This document shows, one piece after another, positions 24,852-33,893 of a stretch of 40,992 nt of DNA (the first letter of the stretch is position 1; each line of letters begins with the position of its first letter). A model generated the notes under the pieces. The model was not told where the DNA came from. It saw nothing but the letters and a program-made list of their open reading frames with translations, and made no database searches. A program made the translations under genes and the position numbers. The DNA is taken from positions 1 to 40,992 of the forward strand of contig NZ_JANFAK020000074.1 in NCBI RefSeq assembly GCF_024721315.2. The letters are read 5' to 3'. The stretch is from Streptomyces sp. Isolate_45. GTDB taxonomy: Bacteria; Actinomycetota; Actinomycetes; Streptomycetales; Streptomycetaceae.

Positions 24852-26842
24852 GTGGTGGGTGACCCTCCGGTGGGCGGGGACGGTCGCAGAGCGGCCAGTA
24901 CGTGCGCGGGCGTGCGGCCCGGCTCCAGGCGTACGTAGTTCGCCCTGCCCCAGTGATAGGTATCGCCGGTGAGCTCGTCGCGCACCGCGAGGGACCCGTG
25001 CCAGTCGAGGCCGAGTACCGGCATGTCCAACGAGACCGTCGCCTCCTGGGTGTGGTGCGGATCGAGGTTGACGACCACCAGTACGGAATTGGCGCCCGCG
25101 TGCTTCGAATAGGCGATCACCTGTTCGTTGTCGGTCGAGTGGAAGTGGATGTCCCGCAACTGCTGGAGGGCGGGATTGAGCCGGCGCACCCGGTTGAGGG
25201 TGGTGATGAGCGGGGCGATGGTGCGGCCCTCGCGCTCGGCGGCGGCCCAGTCGCGTGGCCGGAACTCGTACTTCTCGGAGTCCAGGTACTCCTCGCTGCC
25301 CTCCTTGGCCGGGGCGTTCTCGCACAGCTCGTAGCCCGCGTAGACCCCCCAGGTGGGGGAGAGGGTGGCGGCGAGGACCGCGCGGACCTCGAAGGCGGGA
25401 CGGCCGCCGTGCTGGAGGTACTCGTGCAGGATGTCGGGCGTGTTGACGAAGAAGTTCGGCCGCATGACCGAGGCCGAACGGTCGTCCGCCAGTTCGCTCA
25501 CGTACTCGGTCAGCTCGGCCTTCGTGTTGCGCCAGGTGAAGTACGTATACGACTGCTGGAACCCGACGGCCGCCAGGGCCCGCATCATCGCCGGCCGGGT
25601 GAAGGCCTCGGCGAGGAAGATCACGTCCGGGTCGGACTTGTTGATGTCCGCGATCACCTTCTGCCAGAAGACCACCGGCTTGGTGTGCGGGTTGTCGACG
25701 CGGAAGATCCGGACGCCGTGGTCCATCCAGTACCGCAGGATCCGGCAGGTCTCCTCGACGATGCCGGCCATGTCGGTGTCGAAGTGGACCGGGTAGATGT
25801 CCTGGTACTTCTTCGGCGGGTTCTCGGCGTACGCGATCGTGCCGTCGGCCCGGTGCCGGAACCAGTCGGGGTGCTTCTCCACCCACGGGTGGTCGGGGGA
25901 GCACTGGAGCGCGAAGTCGAGCGCGATCTCCAGGTGCAGCTCGCGGGCCCGGGCAACGAAGGCGTCGAAGTCCTCGATGGTGCCGAGCTCGGGGTGGACC
26001 GCGTCGTGGCCGCCCTCGGTGGAGCCGATGGCCCACGGCACGCCGGGGTCCCAACTACCGGCGGACAGAGTGTTGTTGGGGCCCTTGCGGTAGGTGGAGC
26101 CGATGGGGTGGATGGGCGGCAGGTACACCACGTCGAAGCCCATGTCCGCGATCGCGGGCAGCCTCTCGGCGGCGGTTCGGAAGGTACCGCTGACCGGGGC
26201 CGAGCCCGGCTCCAGCACCGCTCCCTCGGAACGGGGGAACATCTCGTACCAGGAACCGAAGAGGGCGCGCTTGCGTTCGACCAACAGCGGGAGCGGTTTC
26301 GCGGCGCTGACCAGCTCCCGGTACGGACGCCTGGCGAGCGCGGCGTCCACCTCGGGCGCGAGCGCGGCCGTGTACCGCTCGGCGACGGGCCGGTCCTCGT
26401 CGCGCATGATCGCGGCGGCGCCCAGCACCGCCGCGCGCCCGTCCCGCTTGGGAATCTTGGCGCCGGCCCGCTCGTAGAGCTCCGCGCCCTCCAGCAGTAC
26501 GAGACCGGTGTCGATGTCCGCCGGGATCTTGATCGCGGCATGCGACCGCCAGGTGGCGACGGGATCGCTCCACGCCTCGACGGTGTACGTCCACCTCCCC
26601 TCGGCATCGGCGGAGATCCGGGCCCCCCACCGGTCGGTGCCGGGGGCGAGCTCGCGCAGGGGGACGGGCGGGCGCAGGCGCCCGCTCGGATCCCGCAGCA
26701 CGACGTGGGCGGCCACGGCGTCGTGGCCCTCGCGGAACACGGTGGCGGAGATCTCGAAGACTTCGTCCGCGACCGCCTTGGCGGGTCTGGCGCCGCAGTC
26801 GACGGCAGGGCGGACGTCCAGCACGGGAATGCGACCGATCAT
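24848..26842 (-). CDS. glgE: Alpha-1,4-glucan:maltose-1-phosphate maltosyltransferase
   Basis: A 664-residue GH13_3 enzyme that extends alpha-1,4-glucan with maltosyl units from maltose 1-phosphate. Domains run from an N-terminal beta module (about 1-120) through a helical insert to the barrel. Catalytic residues are Asp383 (VRIFRVDNPHTK), Glu412 (VIFLAEAFTRPA) and Asp470 (FVNTPDILHEY), about ten fewer than the known S. coelicolor GlgE numbering because the N-terminus is shorter here. Start at 26842 is taken since MIGRIPVLDVRP fits the known family start and AGG lies upstream; the longer frame to 26989 looks like leader. It is the first gene of the operon and is divergent from the GNAT gene. 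Confidence 0.95.
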
Positions 26843-27177
26843 GATGGGATCACCTGGGGGCATTTCGCAGGGCTCGGTGACAACAGGCCAGCCGGAATCA
26901 CGGCTGGTAGTGCACGCTCTGTTCGCTCTGTTTCTAGCCGCTCGGAAGACGGCTGGGCTGCGGGCATGGCCGCTCCTGTCCGCGTTCACTCGGGTGGCGG
27001 GGAAAGGGGGTGGGCGGGTGCGCCGTGCGTGTACCGCGCGTACCCGCAGAGCCCTGCCCCACGCACAGCCCGTCCAATCCGCGCCGTTGGTTAACTACTC
27101 GTACGTAGTGGCACGTGGCGCACAAAGGACCGGATCGCCGGGTCCCGATGCCCCGTCAATTAGGTGAGGAACAAGCG
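26843..27177. other. 335-base divergent region between glgE and the GNAT gene
   Basis: No gene is supported. Toward glgE it contains a hairpin, CCAGCCG (26888-26894) with CGGCTGG (26901-26907), that would lie in the glgE leader. Toward the GNAT gene is a loose dyad around 27093-27108 (ACTAC/GTAGT with a 6-base spacer). Promoters of both genes must be here, but I cannot assign -10 and -35 boxes with confidence. Confidence 0.45.
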
Positions 27178-27801
27178 ATGTACAGCGAAACGGCCGTCGT
27201 CCCACCCGCCCCTTCCGCCCCTGGAATACCTTCGGCGAGGGGGTGGGGAGGGGCGCCGCAACCGGTGTTCGCGCTGCCGTGCGGCATGGTCCTGCGACCC
27301 TGGCGGGAGACGGACGCGCAGGTGCTGGCCTCCTCGTACGAGGATCCGGACATCCGGCACTGGAACCGGCCCGAGCCGATGACGCCGGCCCGCGCCGTCG
27401 AAAGGATCGAGCGGTGGGCCCGGCGGTGGGACGGGGGTGAGGGAGCCGCCTGGGCGGTGGCGCACCCCGACGGCGACGGCGGTCCGGGCGCGGCGGTGGG
27501 CCTCATCGGTTTGGCCGACATCGATCCGTTCGGCGCGAGTGCGGAATTCCTCTACTGGCTGCTGCCGGCGGGCCGCGGCCGGGGCGCCGTGGCGCAGGCC
27601 GTGGCGGCCGTATCCCGATGGGCGTTCGAAGAGTGTGATCTGCACCGGCTGCGCATCTGTCACTCCGTGGCGAACCCGGCTTCCTGCGCCGTCGCGCTCA
27701 AGGCCGGCTTCCCGCTGGAGGGCACCATGCGCGGCGCCCTCCTCCACGCCGACGGTTGGCACGACGAACACCTCCACGCCCGACTCGCCACCGACGCCTG
27801 A
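27178..27801 (+). CDS. GNAT-family N-acetyltransferase (RimJ/RimL-like)
   Basis: A 207-residue protein. After a Pro/Ala-rich N-terminus (1-35) comes the acetyltransferase fold: MVLRPWRETDAQVLASSYED, VGLIGLADIDPFGASAEFLY, the acetyl-CoA loop LLPAGRGRGAVAQAVAAV (a Q/RxxGxG/A-like site), and LHRLRICHSVANPASCAVAL, which is typical of the ribosomal-protein acetyltransferase subgroup. Acceptor unknown. ATG 27178 has GAGGA 8 bases upstream; the ATG at 27115 is not supported. It is divergent from glgE and co-directional with the two genes downstream. Confidence 0.88.
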   Translation: MYSETAVVPPAPSAPGIPSARGWGGAPQPVFALPCGMVLRPWRETDAQVLASSYEDPDIRHWNRPEPMTPARAVERIERWARRWDGGEGAAWAVAHPDGDGGPGAAVGLIGLADIDPFGASAEFLYWLLPAGRGRGAVAQAVAAVSRWAFEECDLHRLRICHSVANPASCAVALKAGFPLEGTMRGALLHADGWHDEHLHARLATDA

Positions 27802-27845
27802 CCGACCCGTGCCCGCCGCGGGCCGCAGGCGGGACAATGCCTGGC

Positions 27846-28712
27846 ATGGGTTCGATGGAGCAGCAGGAATATCCCCTCGTACGGCGCCTGCACGCGCTCG
27901 ACCCCCGGCTGCGCGAGGCCGCCGCGCGGGACGCGGCCGCCACCCTGTGGGGGCCCGAGGCGGAACGGGTCCTGGCGGCCGCGCTGGTGACGGCCGCCCG
28001 CGAGGAACGCGACCCCGGCGCGCTGGAGGCGCAGCTGGCCGCCCTGCCCTCCGTGGAGACCGGCCTGGACGACACCGACCTGGGCCGACTCGCCGTCATG
28101 CCGTCGCCGCCCCCGGTGCTGGCCCGGCTGCTCGCCCGGGCCGGCCGGCTCCAGGTGGCCGGCCCCGTGGAGCCCGTCGGCGCCGGCACCCGGGCCGTGG
28201 TGCGCTGCCTGCGCGGCATACCGCGCACCGGTCTGAGCCTGCGCACCCCGCTCGGGGCCTGGGTGGTGCTGGAGCGCATCGAGTCCTACGGCCGGGCCAC
28301 CGACCGACTGGACACCGGTGCCTCGGCGCGAGTGCTGCTGTCCGGCCCCGGCGCGCGGGCCCTGGGGGAGTGGGACCGGCTCGAAGCCGACCCCCGGGCC
28401 CGGGAGTACGTACGCCTGCTGCGGGCACCCGACCCACGGGTCCGGGAACTGGCCGCCGCCGGTGCCGCGGACTGGCCCGACTCCTGGGATCCGGAGACGG
28501 GCACCCTGCTGTGCGCCGCCCTGGCCCGCGCCGCCGCGCACGAGCCGGACGCGTCCGCGCTGGAGACCGAGCTGGGCGCCCTGCTCCAACTCGCCCGCTT
28601 CCTGTCGCCGCCGGCCCGCGCCGCCCTGCGCGCACGGGACCGCGCCACCCTGCCCCCGACCCTCCACCCCTGCCTGGACGCGCTCCTGACGTCCGACGAC
28701 CCGGCGCACTGA
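27846..28712 (+). CDS. Uncharacterised helical protein upstream of glgP
   Basis: A 288-residue Ala/Leu/Arg-rich protein without signal peptide or membrane segment. It appears almost wholly helical, with HEAT-like pairs (LHALDPRLREAAARDAAATL and LRAPDPRVRELAAAGAADWP) and a repeated DPGALEAQLAAL / DASALETELGALL pattern near both ends, which hints at an internal duplication. I recognise no enzyme motif. Start could be 27837, 27846 or 27855. It lies between the GNAT gene and glgP on the same strand, with gaps of 44 and 134 bases. Confidence 0.7.
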   Translation: MGSMEQQEYPLVRRLHALDPRLREAAARDAAATLWGPEAERVLAAALVTAAREERDPGALEAQLAALPSVETGLDDTDLGRLAVMPSPPPVLARLLARAGRLQVAGPVEPVGAGTRAVVRCLRGIPRTGLSLRTPLGAWVVLERIESYGRATDRLDTGASARVLLSGPGARALGEWDRLEADPRAREYVRLLRAPDPRVRELAAAGAADWPDSWDPETGTLLCAALARAAAHEPDASALETELGALLQLARFLSPPARAALRARDRATLPPTLHPCLDALLTSDDPAH

Positions 28713-28846
28713 CCGCGCCGCGGCCCGCGGCCCGAGGGGCGGGATGGTCCGGGGCGGGGTTCGCCGCTAGCCTTCCGGGGGCGATGCGCGGGTGCACAGC
28801 GTGGTGCGGCCGCTCCGATCCGTAATCCCCTGCGAAGGTGGAACAC

Positions 28847-31483
28847 GTGAAGGCTATCCGTCGATTCACCGTGCGCCCCGTCCTCCCCGAACCCCTCGTT
28901 CCGCTCGCCGAACTCGCGCGCAACCTGCGCTGGTCATGGCATACGGAAACCCGCGAACTCTTCCAATCCGTCGACCCCGAAGGCTGGCAGGCCGCCGGTG
29001 GTGATCCCGTCCGGCTGCTCGGCGCCGTGCCCGCGGCCCGGCTCGCGGAACTCGCCGCCGACCGGCGGTTCCTGCGCCGCCTCGCCGTCGCCGTCGCCGA
29101 CCTCGATGACTACCTCCACGGCGGGAGGTGGTACCAGAGCCAGGAGAACGCGGCCGACCTGCCCGCCGGGATCGCCTACTTCTCCCCCGAGTTCGGGATC
29201 ACCGCCGCCCTCCCCCAGTACTCCGGCGGGCTCGGCATCCTCGCCGGCGACCACCTCAAGGCCGCCAGCGACCTCGGCGTCCCCCTCATCGGCGTCGGAC
29301 TCCTCTACCGCCACGGGTACTTCCGCCAGTCCCTGTCCCGTGACGGCTGGCAGCAGGAGCACTACCCGGTCCTCGATCCCAACGAACTGCCCGTCTCGCT
29401 GCTCCGCGAGGAGGACGGCGCCCCCGCCCGGGTCTCGCTCACCCTGCCCGGCGGCCGCTCCCTGCACGCCCACGTCTGGCAGGCCCGCGTCGGCCGGGTC
29501 CCGCTGCTGCTCCTCGACTCCGACGTCGAGGACAACGACGCCGTCGCCCGCGAGGTGACCGACCGCCTCTACGGCGGCGGCAGCGACCACCGGTTGCTCC
29601 AGGAGATGCTGCTGGGGATCGGCGGCGTGCGCGCGGTGCGCACGTACTGCCGGATCACCGGGCACCCGGACCCCGAGGTGTTCCACACCAACGAGGGACA
29701 CGCCGGCTTCCTCGGGCTCGAACGCATAAGGGAACTGGAAGGGGAGCGCGGCCTCGGCTTCGACGCCGCCGTCGAAGCCGTCCGCGCCGGGACGGTGTTC
29801 ACCACCCACACCCCCGTCCCGGCCGGCATCGACCGCTTCGAGCGGGGCCTGGTCGCCCGGCACTTCGGCGAGGCCGCCGAACTGGCCGGCGTACCCGTCG
29901 ACCGGATCCTGGAACTCGGCGCGGAGTCGTACCCGGGCGGCGATCCCGGGGTGTTCAACATGGCCGTCATGGGCCTGCGCCTCGCCCAGCGGGCCAACGG
30001 CGTCTCCACCCTCCACGGGGCGGTCAGCCGGGGCATGTTCGCCGGGCTCTGGCCGGGCTTCGACCCCGTCGACGTACCCATCGCGTCCGTGACCAACGGG
30101 GTGCACGCCCCCACCTGGGTCGCCCCGGAGGTCATGCGGCTCGGCGCCCGCCAGATCGGGTCCGGGCGCACCGAGGACGCCCTCGCCGTCGGCGGCTCCG
30201 CCCGCTGGGACGCCGTCTCGCAGATCGCCGACCAGGACGTGTGGGACGTGCGCCGGGTGCTGCGCGAACAACTGGTCCAGGAGGTACGGGACCGGCTGCG
30301 CGCCTCCTGGAAGCAGCGCGGGGCCGCGGACGCGGAACTGGGCTGGGTGGACTCCGTCCTCGACCCGGACGTGCTGACCATCGGCTTCGCCCGGCGCGTG
30401 CCGTCGTACAAGCGGCTCACGCTGATGCTGCGCGACCCCGAGCGGCTGCGCCGGTTGCTGCTGGACCCGGACCGGCCCGTGCAGATCGTCGTCGCGGGCA
30501 AGGCGCACCCGGCCGACGACGGCGGGAAGCGGCTCGTCCAGGAGCTGGTGCGGTTCTCGGACGACCCGCGGGTGCGCCACCGCATCGTCTTCCTGCCGGA
30601 CTACGGCATGGCCATGGCGCAGAAGCTCTACCCGGGCTGTGACGTCTGGCTGAACAACCCCCTGCGTCCGCTGGAGGCCTGCGGGACCAGCGGGATGAAG
30701 GCCGCGCTCAACGGCTGCCTCAACCTCTCCGTCCTGGACGGATGGTGGGACGAGTGGTTCGAGCCCGACTTCGGCTGGGCCATCCCCACCGCCGACGGCC
30801 TCGGCACGGACGAGGAGCGGCGCGACGACCTGGAGGCCGGCGCCCTCTACGAGCTGATCGAGAGCCGGGTCGCCCCCCGGTTCTACGACCGGACCGGGCG
30901 TACGGGGCTGCCCGTGCGGTGGATCGAGATGGTCCGGCGCACCCTGGTGTCCCTGGGGCCGAAGGTGCTCGCGGGACGGATGGTCCGTGAGTACGTGGAA
31001 CGGCTCTACACCCCGGCCGCCCGCTCCCACCGCGCCCTCACCGCCGACGCGGCGCGGGACCTGGCCTGGTGGAAGGGCCGGGTCCGGGCGGCCTGGCCGC
31101 GGGTCGCCGTCGAGCACGTGGAGGCCGTCGCGGCGGCGCCCGTCGGGGGCACCGCCGAACTGGGGGCCACCCTCACGCTGCGGGTCCGGGTGGCGCTCGA
31201 CTCGCTGGCGCCCGAGGACGTGGAGGTGCAGGCCGTCGCGGGCCGGGTCGACGCGCAGGACGTGATCCGGGACGGGCGGAGCTTCCCGCTCAAGCCCGCC
31301 GCCGGCCCCGACCTGGAGGGGCGCTGGGTGTACGAGGGCCCGCTCGCCCTCGACCGTACTGGCCCCTTCGGGTACACCGTGCGGGTGCTGCCGTCGCACC
31401 CCCTGCTGGCCGCCCCGGCCGAGCTCGGGCTGGTCGCCGCCCCGGTGAACACCGAGGTTCCGGGCGGCGTCGTCCTGCGCTGA
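28847..31483 (+). CDS. glgP: Alpha-glucan phosphorylase
   Basis: An 878-residue GT35 enzyme releasing glucose 1-phosphate from alpha-1,4-glucan ends. An N-terminal DUF3417-like segment (about 10-120, LAELARNLRWSWHTETRELF) marks the actinobacterial type that lacks the animal-type regulatory N-terminus. The barrel shows IAYFSPEFGITAALPQYSGG, VFHTNEGHAGFLGLERI, FTTHTPVPAGIDRF and PSYKRLTLMLRD. The pyridoxal-phosphate lysine is Lys618 in CGTSGMKAALNG. GTG 28847 is preferred over 28838 because AAGG lies 8-10 bases upstream and MKAIRRFTVRP is the usual start. It is divergent from the glgE operon, pairing breakdown with synthesis. Confidence 0.96.
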   Translation: MKAIRRFTVRPVLPEPLVPLAELARNLRWSWHTETRELFQSVDPEGWQAAGGDPVRLLGAVPAARLAELAADRRFLRRLAVAVADLDDYLHGGRWYQSQENAADLPAGIAYFSPEFGITAALPQYSGGLGILAGDHLKAASDLGVPLIGVGLLYRHGYFRQSLSRDGWQQEHYPVLDPNELPVSLLREEDGAPARVSLTLPGGRSLHAHVWQARVGRVPLLLLDSDVEDNDAVAREVTDRLYGGGSDHRLLQEMLLGIGGVRAVRTYCRITGHPDPEVFHTNEGHAGFLGLERIRELEGERGLGFDAAVEAVRAGTVFTTHTPVPAGIDRFERGLVARHFGEAAELAGVPVDRILELGAESYPGGDPGVFNMAVMGLRLAQRANGVSTLHGAVSRGMFAGLWPGFDPVDVPIASVTNGVHAPTWVAPEVMRLGARQIGSGRTEDALAVGGSARWDAVSQIADQDVWDVRRVLREQLVQEVRDRLRASWKQRGAADAELGWVDSVLDPDVLTIGFARRVPSYKRLTLMLRDPERLRRLLLDPDRPVQIVVAGKAHPADDGGKRLVQELVRFSDDPRVRHRIVFLPDYGMAMAQKLYPGCDVWLNNPLRPLEACGTSGMKAALNGCLNLSVLDGWWDEWFEPDFGWAIPTADGLGTDEERRDDLEAGALYELIESRVAPRFYDRTGRTGLPVRWIEMVRRTLVSLGPKVLAGRMVREYVERLYTPAARSHRALTADAARDLAWWKGRVRAAWPRVAVEHVEAVAAAPVGGTAELGATLTLRVRVALDSLAPEDVEVQAVAGRVDAQDVIRDGRSFPLKPAAGPDLEGRWVYEGPLALDRTGPFGYTVRVLPSHPLLAAPAELGLVAAPVNTEVPGGVVLR

Positions 31484-31510
31484 GCCCCGGTCCCGCACAC
31501 CCCGTCCGCC

Positions 31511-31547
31511 CCGCCCCGCCCCGTCCCGCCACCGCGGGGCGGGGCGG
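31511..31547 (+). terminator. Terminator after glgP
   Basis: CCGCCCCGCCCCG (31511-31523) pairs perfectly with its complement at 31535-31547 around an 11-base loop, 28 bases after the stop. Confidence 0.82.
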
Positions 31548-31707
31548 TGGGCCGTACGGACGCGGGTCACTCCGGGGGGCGCCCCGGGAGGGTGAACCAT
31601 CGAACACGTTGCGTATGAGGAAACGTTTCGGCAAAGGGATTCGCTCCTACGTTGTCTCGCGGATGCCCACCGACAGGCATCCGTGAACCCCGAGAAACGG
31701 ATCCCCC

Positions 31708-32166
31708 ATGCGTCTTCGCACCACAGCAACCGTGCTGCTCGCCGGCCTCGCGCTCGTGCTGCCCACCGCCGGCCAGTCGATGGCCAACGACCGGCACGAC
31801 CGCGACTCCCTCGGCGAACTGCACTACCGGTACGCCGATGAGGAGGGCGACGTACACCGCAGGTCGATCGAACCCGCCGACAACGACACCTGCTACCAGC
31901 TGCCGGGCACGCGCAACCACCCGGCCTTCAAGGTGGAGAACGACACCGACTCGCTCGCGCTGGTCTTCCGGGACCGCAACTGCGGCGGTGAGCCCCAGGA
32001 GGTGCTGGAGCCGGGCGACGAGGCGCGGAACCTGAACGTCCGCTCCGTGTACTTCAAGCCGACCGACGACAACGGCCACCACGGCGGCCGCCACGACAAC
32101 GACAACGACGACTCCGACCACTACGACGAGGACGACCTCCGGTCGGTCTTCCGCAACATCGGCTGA
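31708..32166 (+). CDS. Small secreted protein with acidic His/Asp/Asn-rich tail
   Basis: A 152-residue protein with a clear signal peptide (MRLRTTATVLLAGLALVLPT, cleavage near QSMA-ND). The mature middle part has two cysteines (NDTCYQLPG and FRDRNCGGEPQ) that could form a disulphide, and LEPGDEARNLNVRSVYF, which resembles small secreted beta-proteins such as the I36-type inhibitors or crystallin-like folds, though not enough to assign. Residues 119-145 are rich in Asp, Asn and His, a composition suited to binding metal ions. It lies alone between two terminators. A palindrome GAAACGTTTC is at 31620-31629, about 80 bases upstream. Confidence 0.78.
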   Translation: MRLRTTATVLLAGLALVLPTAGQSMANDRHDRDSLGELHYRYADEEGDVHRRSIEPADNDTCYQLPGTRNHPAFKVENDTDSLALVFRDRNCGGEPQEVLEPGDEARNLNVRSVYFKPTDDNGHHGGRHDNDNDDSDHYDEDDLRSVFRNIG

Positions 32167-32197
32167 TCGCGGGACCGGTACGCCGAACCGCATGAGG

Positions 32198-32223
32198 GCC
32201 CGGCACCCCCGTGGGTGCCGGGC
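32198..32223. terminator. Terminator between secreted protein gene and NMO-like gene
   Basis: GCCCGGCACCC (32198-32208) pairs with GGGTGCCGGGC (32213-32223) around a 4-base loop, between two converging genes. Confidence 0.87.
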
Positions 32224-32251
32224 TCCCGCGCGTCCGCCGTCCCGCCCGGTC

Positions 32252-33703
32252 CTACGGTCGCGCCCCCGGCTCCAACCACCGCACCACGTCCGCCGCCGTA
32301 TAAGGGGAGGCGTCGGGGGACAGCCGGGGAAGGAACGACAGGTCCTTGCCGATCGTCACCAGCGGGGGTTCGATCCGCCCGCCCGGCCGCCGCTGCGCGA
32401 GGCCGATGGTGGCCAGCAGGCCGTTGCACAGGCACTGCTTGCCCTCGGCGTCCGCCGGATCCCCGCCCTTGCGGACGTACGCGGCCACCGGCTCGGCCGC
32501 GCACCAGTACACCAGCCCGCGCGGACCCCGGACGGGGGTGCGCAGGAATCCCAGGTCACAGACCCGGCGCCGGCCGGCGGCCACCTCGGGCTCGGAAACC
32601 GTGCCGGGCAGCCGGGCCACCTTGAACGGGAACGCGGTGGGGGAGGCCCCCGGGTCGTTGCGGACCGTCAGGGTCCCGGCGCGGGCGCGGTCGAGGAGCT
32701 CCCCGCGCAGCCGACGGGCCATCCCCGACTCCTCGCACAGCGCGAAGGCGCTGCCGATCTGGACACCGGCGGCCCCGGCGGCCCGGGCCGCGGCCACCGC
32801 CTCGGGGGAGGCCTGGCCGCCCGCGAGCCAGAAGGGCAGCCCGAGCGCGGCCATCCTGGCGGGATCGGGGTGGTCCCGAGGCCCGTAGAGCGGCTCGCCC
32901 GCCGCGTCCAGGGTCATCGGCCCGCGCGGCGGGGCGCTGTGGCCGCCGGCCCGACTGGTCTCGATCACGAAGCCGTCGGGGCGGGTGGCCTCGTCCCGGG
33001 CCAGGTAGGCCGCGAGCACCGGCAGCGACACGATGGCCAGGACGTCCGGGCGGCGCAGCGGGCCGGGCAGGTGCCCGGCGAGCAGCGCCCGCGGGTCGAA
33101 GAGCTGCTCCAGCGGTTCCTCCTGACCCACGACGGAGACCCGGGTCACGCACGGTTCGCAGCGCGCCAATCGGGTGGCGAGGGCCGGGATCTGACCGGGG
33201 ACTCCCGCGCCCACGAGCACGTGGTCGACGCCTGCCAGGATCGCGCCGAACATCGCGGGGGCGGTGGCCAGCTGGATCTTCTCCAGGTAGTTGACGCCGA
33301 CGACACCATCGTGTCCCTCCTTGGCGAGCCAGACCTCGACGAAGTTGCCGAGGACGGTGAGGACCTCCGCCGGGGACCCGCCGGCCGCGCGCAGGCGCGG
33401 GGTGGTCCGCATCGGGGTGCGGTCGTCGGGCAGGCCCTCCTCACGGAACCAGCAGTCGAGGGCGACCTGGGCGAGCTCGGGCAGCGGGAAGGCGGCCAGG
33501 GCGCGGCGGGCGTGGCCGCCCGGGTCGCCGGTCTGCAGGACGCGGGCCAGTACGACGTCCAGCGCGGTGCCGGACACCACGCCCAACTGACCGGTCACGG
33601 ACACCGCCCGGGCGAGCCGCCATCCGGAGACGCCGACGCCCATGCCGCCCTGGATCAGCCAGGGGCGCTGCGCGGGAGGAGCGTTCGTGGGGCTCTGGGG
33701 CAT
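32252..33703 (-). CDS. Nitronate monooxygenase-like FMN protein
   Basis: A 483-residue TIM-barrel flavoprotein of the NMO/2-nitropropane dioxygenase superfamily. The N-terminus is WLIQGGMGVGVSGWRLARAV (FMN-binding GGMG), then LGVVSGTALDVVLARVL, VIETSRAGGHSAPPRG with the family-typical GGH, LPFWLAGGQASPEAVAAA and AAGVQIGSAFALCEESGM. At over 480 residues it is longer than classic NMO (about 350). The extra C-terminal part holds cysteines in VYWCAAEP and KQCLCNGL, which suggests a metal site or an unusual subgroup. Substrate unknown. The start at 33703 has GAGGA upstream. A 24-bp palindrome lies 22 bases upstream. Confidence 0.85.
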   Translation of the reverse strand: MPQSPTNAPPAQRPWLIQGGMGVGVSGWRLARAVSVTGQLGVVSGTALDVVLARVLQTGDPGGHARRALAAFPLPELAQVALDCWFREEGLPDDRTPMRTTPRLRAAGGSPAEVLTVLGNFVEVWLAKEGHDGVVGVNYLEKIQLATAPAMFGAILAGVDHVLVGAGVPGQIPALATRLARCEPCVTRVSVVGQEEPLEQLFDPRALLAGHLPGPLRRPDVLAIVSLPVLAAYLARDEATRPDGFVIETSRAGGHSAPPRGPMTLDAAGEPLYGPRDHPDPARMAALGLPFWLAGGQASPEAVAAARAAGAAGVQIGSAFALCEESGMARRLRGELLDRARAGTLTVRNDPGASPTAFPFKVARLPGTVSEPEVAAGRRRVCDLGFLRTPVRGPRGLVYWCAAEPVAAYVRKGGDPADAEGKQCLCNGLLATIGLAQRRPGGRIEPPLVTIGKDLSFLPRLSPDASPYTAADVVRWLEPGARP

Positions 33704-33725
33704 GGCGCACGTCCTCGGAATCACT

Positions 33726-33749
33726 CGAACCTACGGTTCCGTAGGTTCG
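33726..33749. promoter_or_regulatory. 24-bp palindrome in the NMO-like gene promoter
   Basis: CGAACCTACGG (33726-33736) and CCGTAGGTTCG (33739-33749) are perfect 11-bp arms around TT. On the minus strand the right-hand arm contains TAGGTT, a possible -10 box. Shape and length match operators of TetR-family repressors, yet no such gene is next to it. Confidence 0.68.
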
Positions 33750-33893
33750 CCGGACTCCACTATCCCCCCGACGTCGTGACCGGCGGCAGCGCCGAAGGTC
33801 CCGGCGTCGGGGGCAGCAGGTCCCGCGCGCAGGGGGCCGGGTGGACGTGCCCGCGCGCCGTCGCCCGGCCGGGGCGGACGTAGGGTCGTGCGC

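Noticed and set aside
24852..26054. Long N-terminal extension of the treS frame
   Set aside because: This part lies within glgE in another frame and is Arg/Pro-rich shadow sequence. The true treS start is the ATG overlapping the glgE stop.
26843..26989. N-terminal extension of glgE
   Set aside because: The extra 49 residues do not fit the family N-terminus and would remove nearly all of the leader; a better start is at 26842.
28934..31729. 931-codon open frame opposite glgP
   Set aside because: It is antisense to a complete phosphorylase and has no domain motif; it is a GC-bias shadow.
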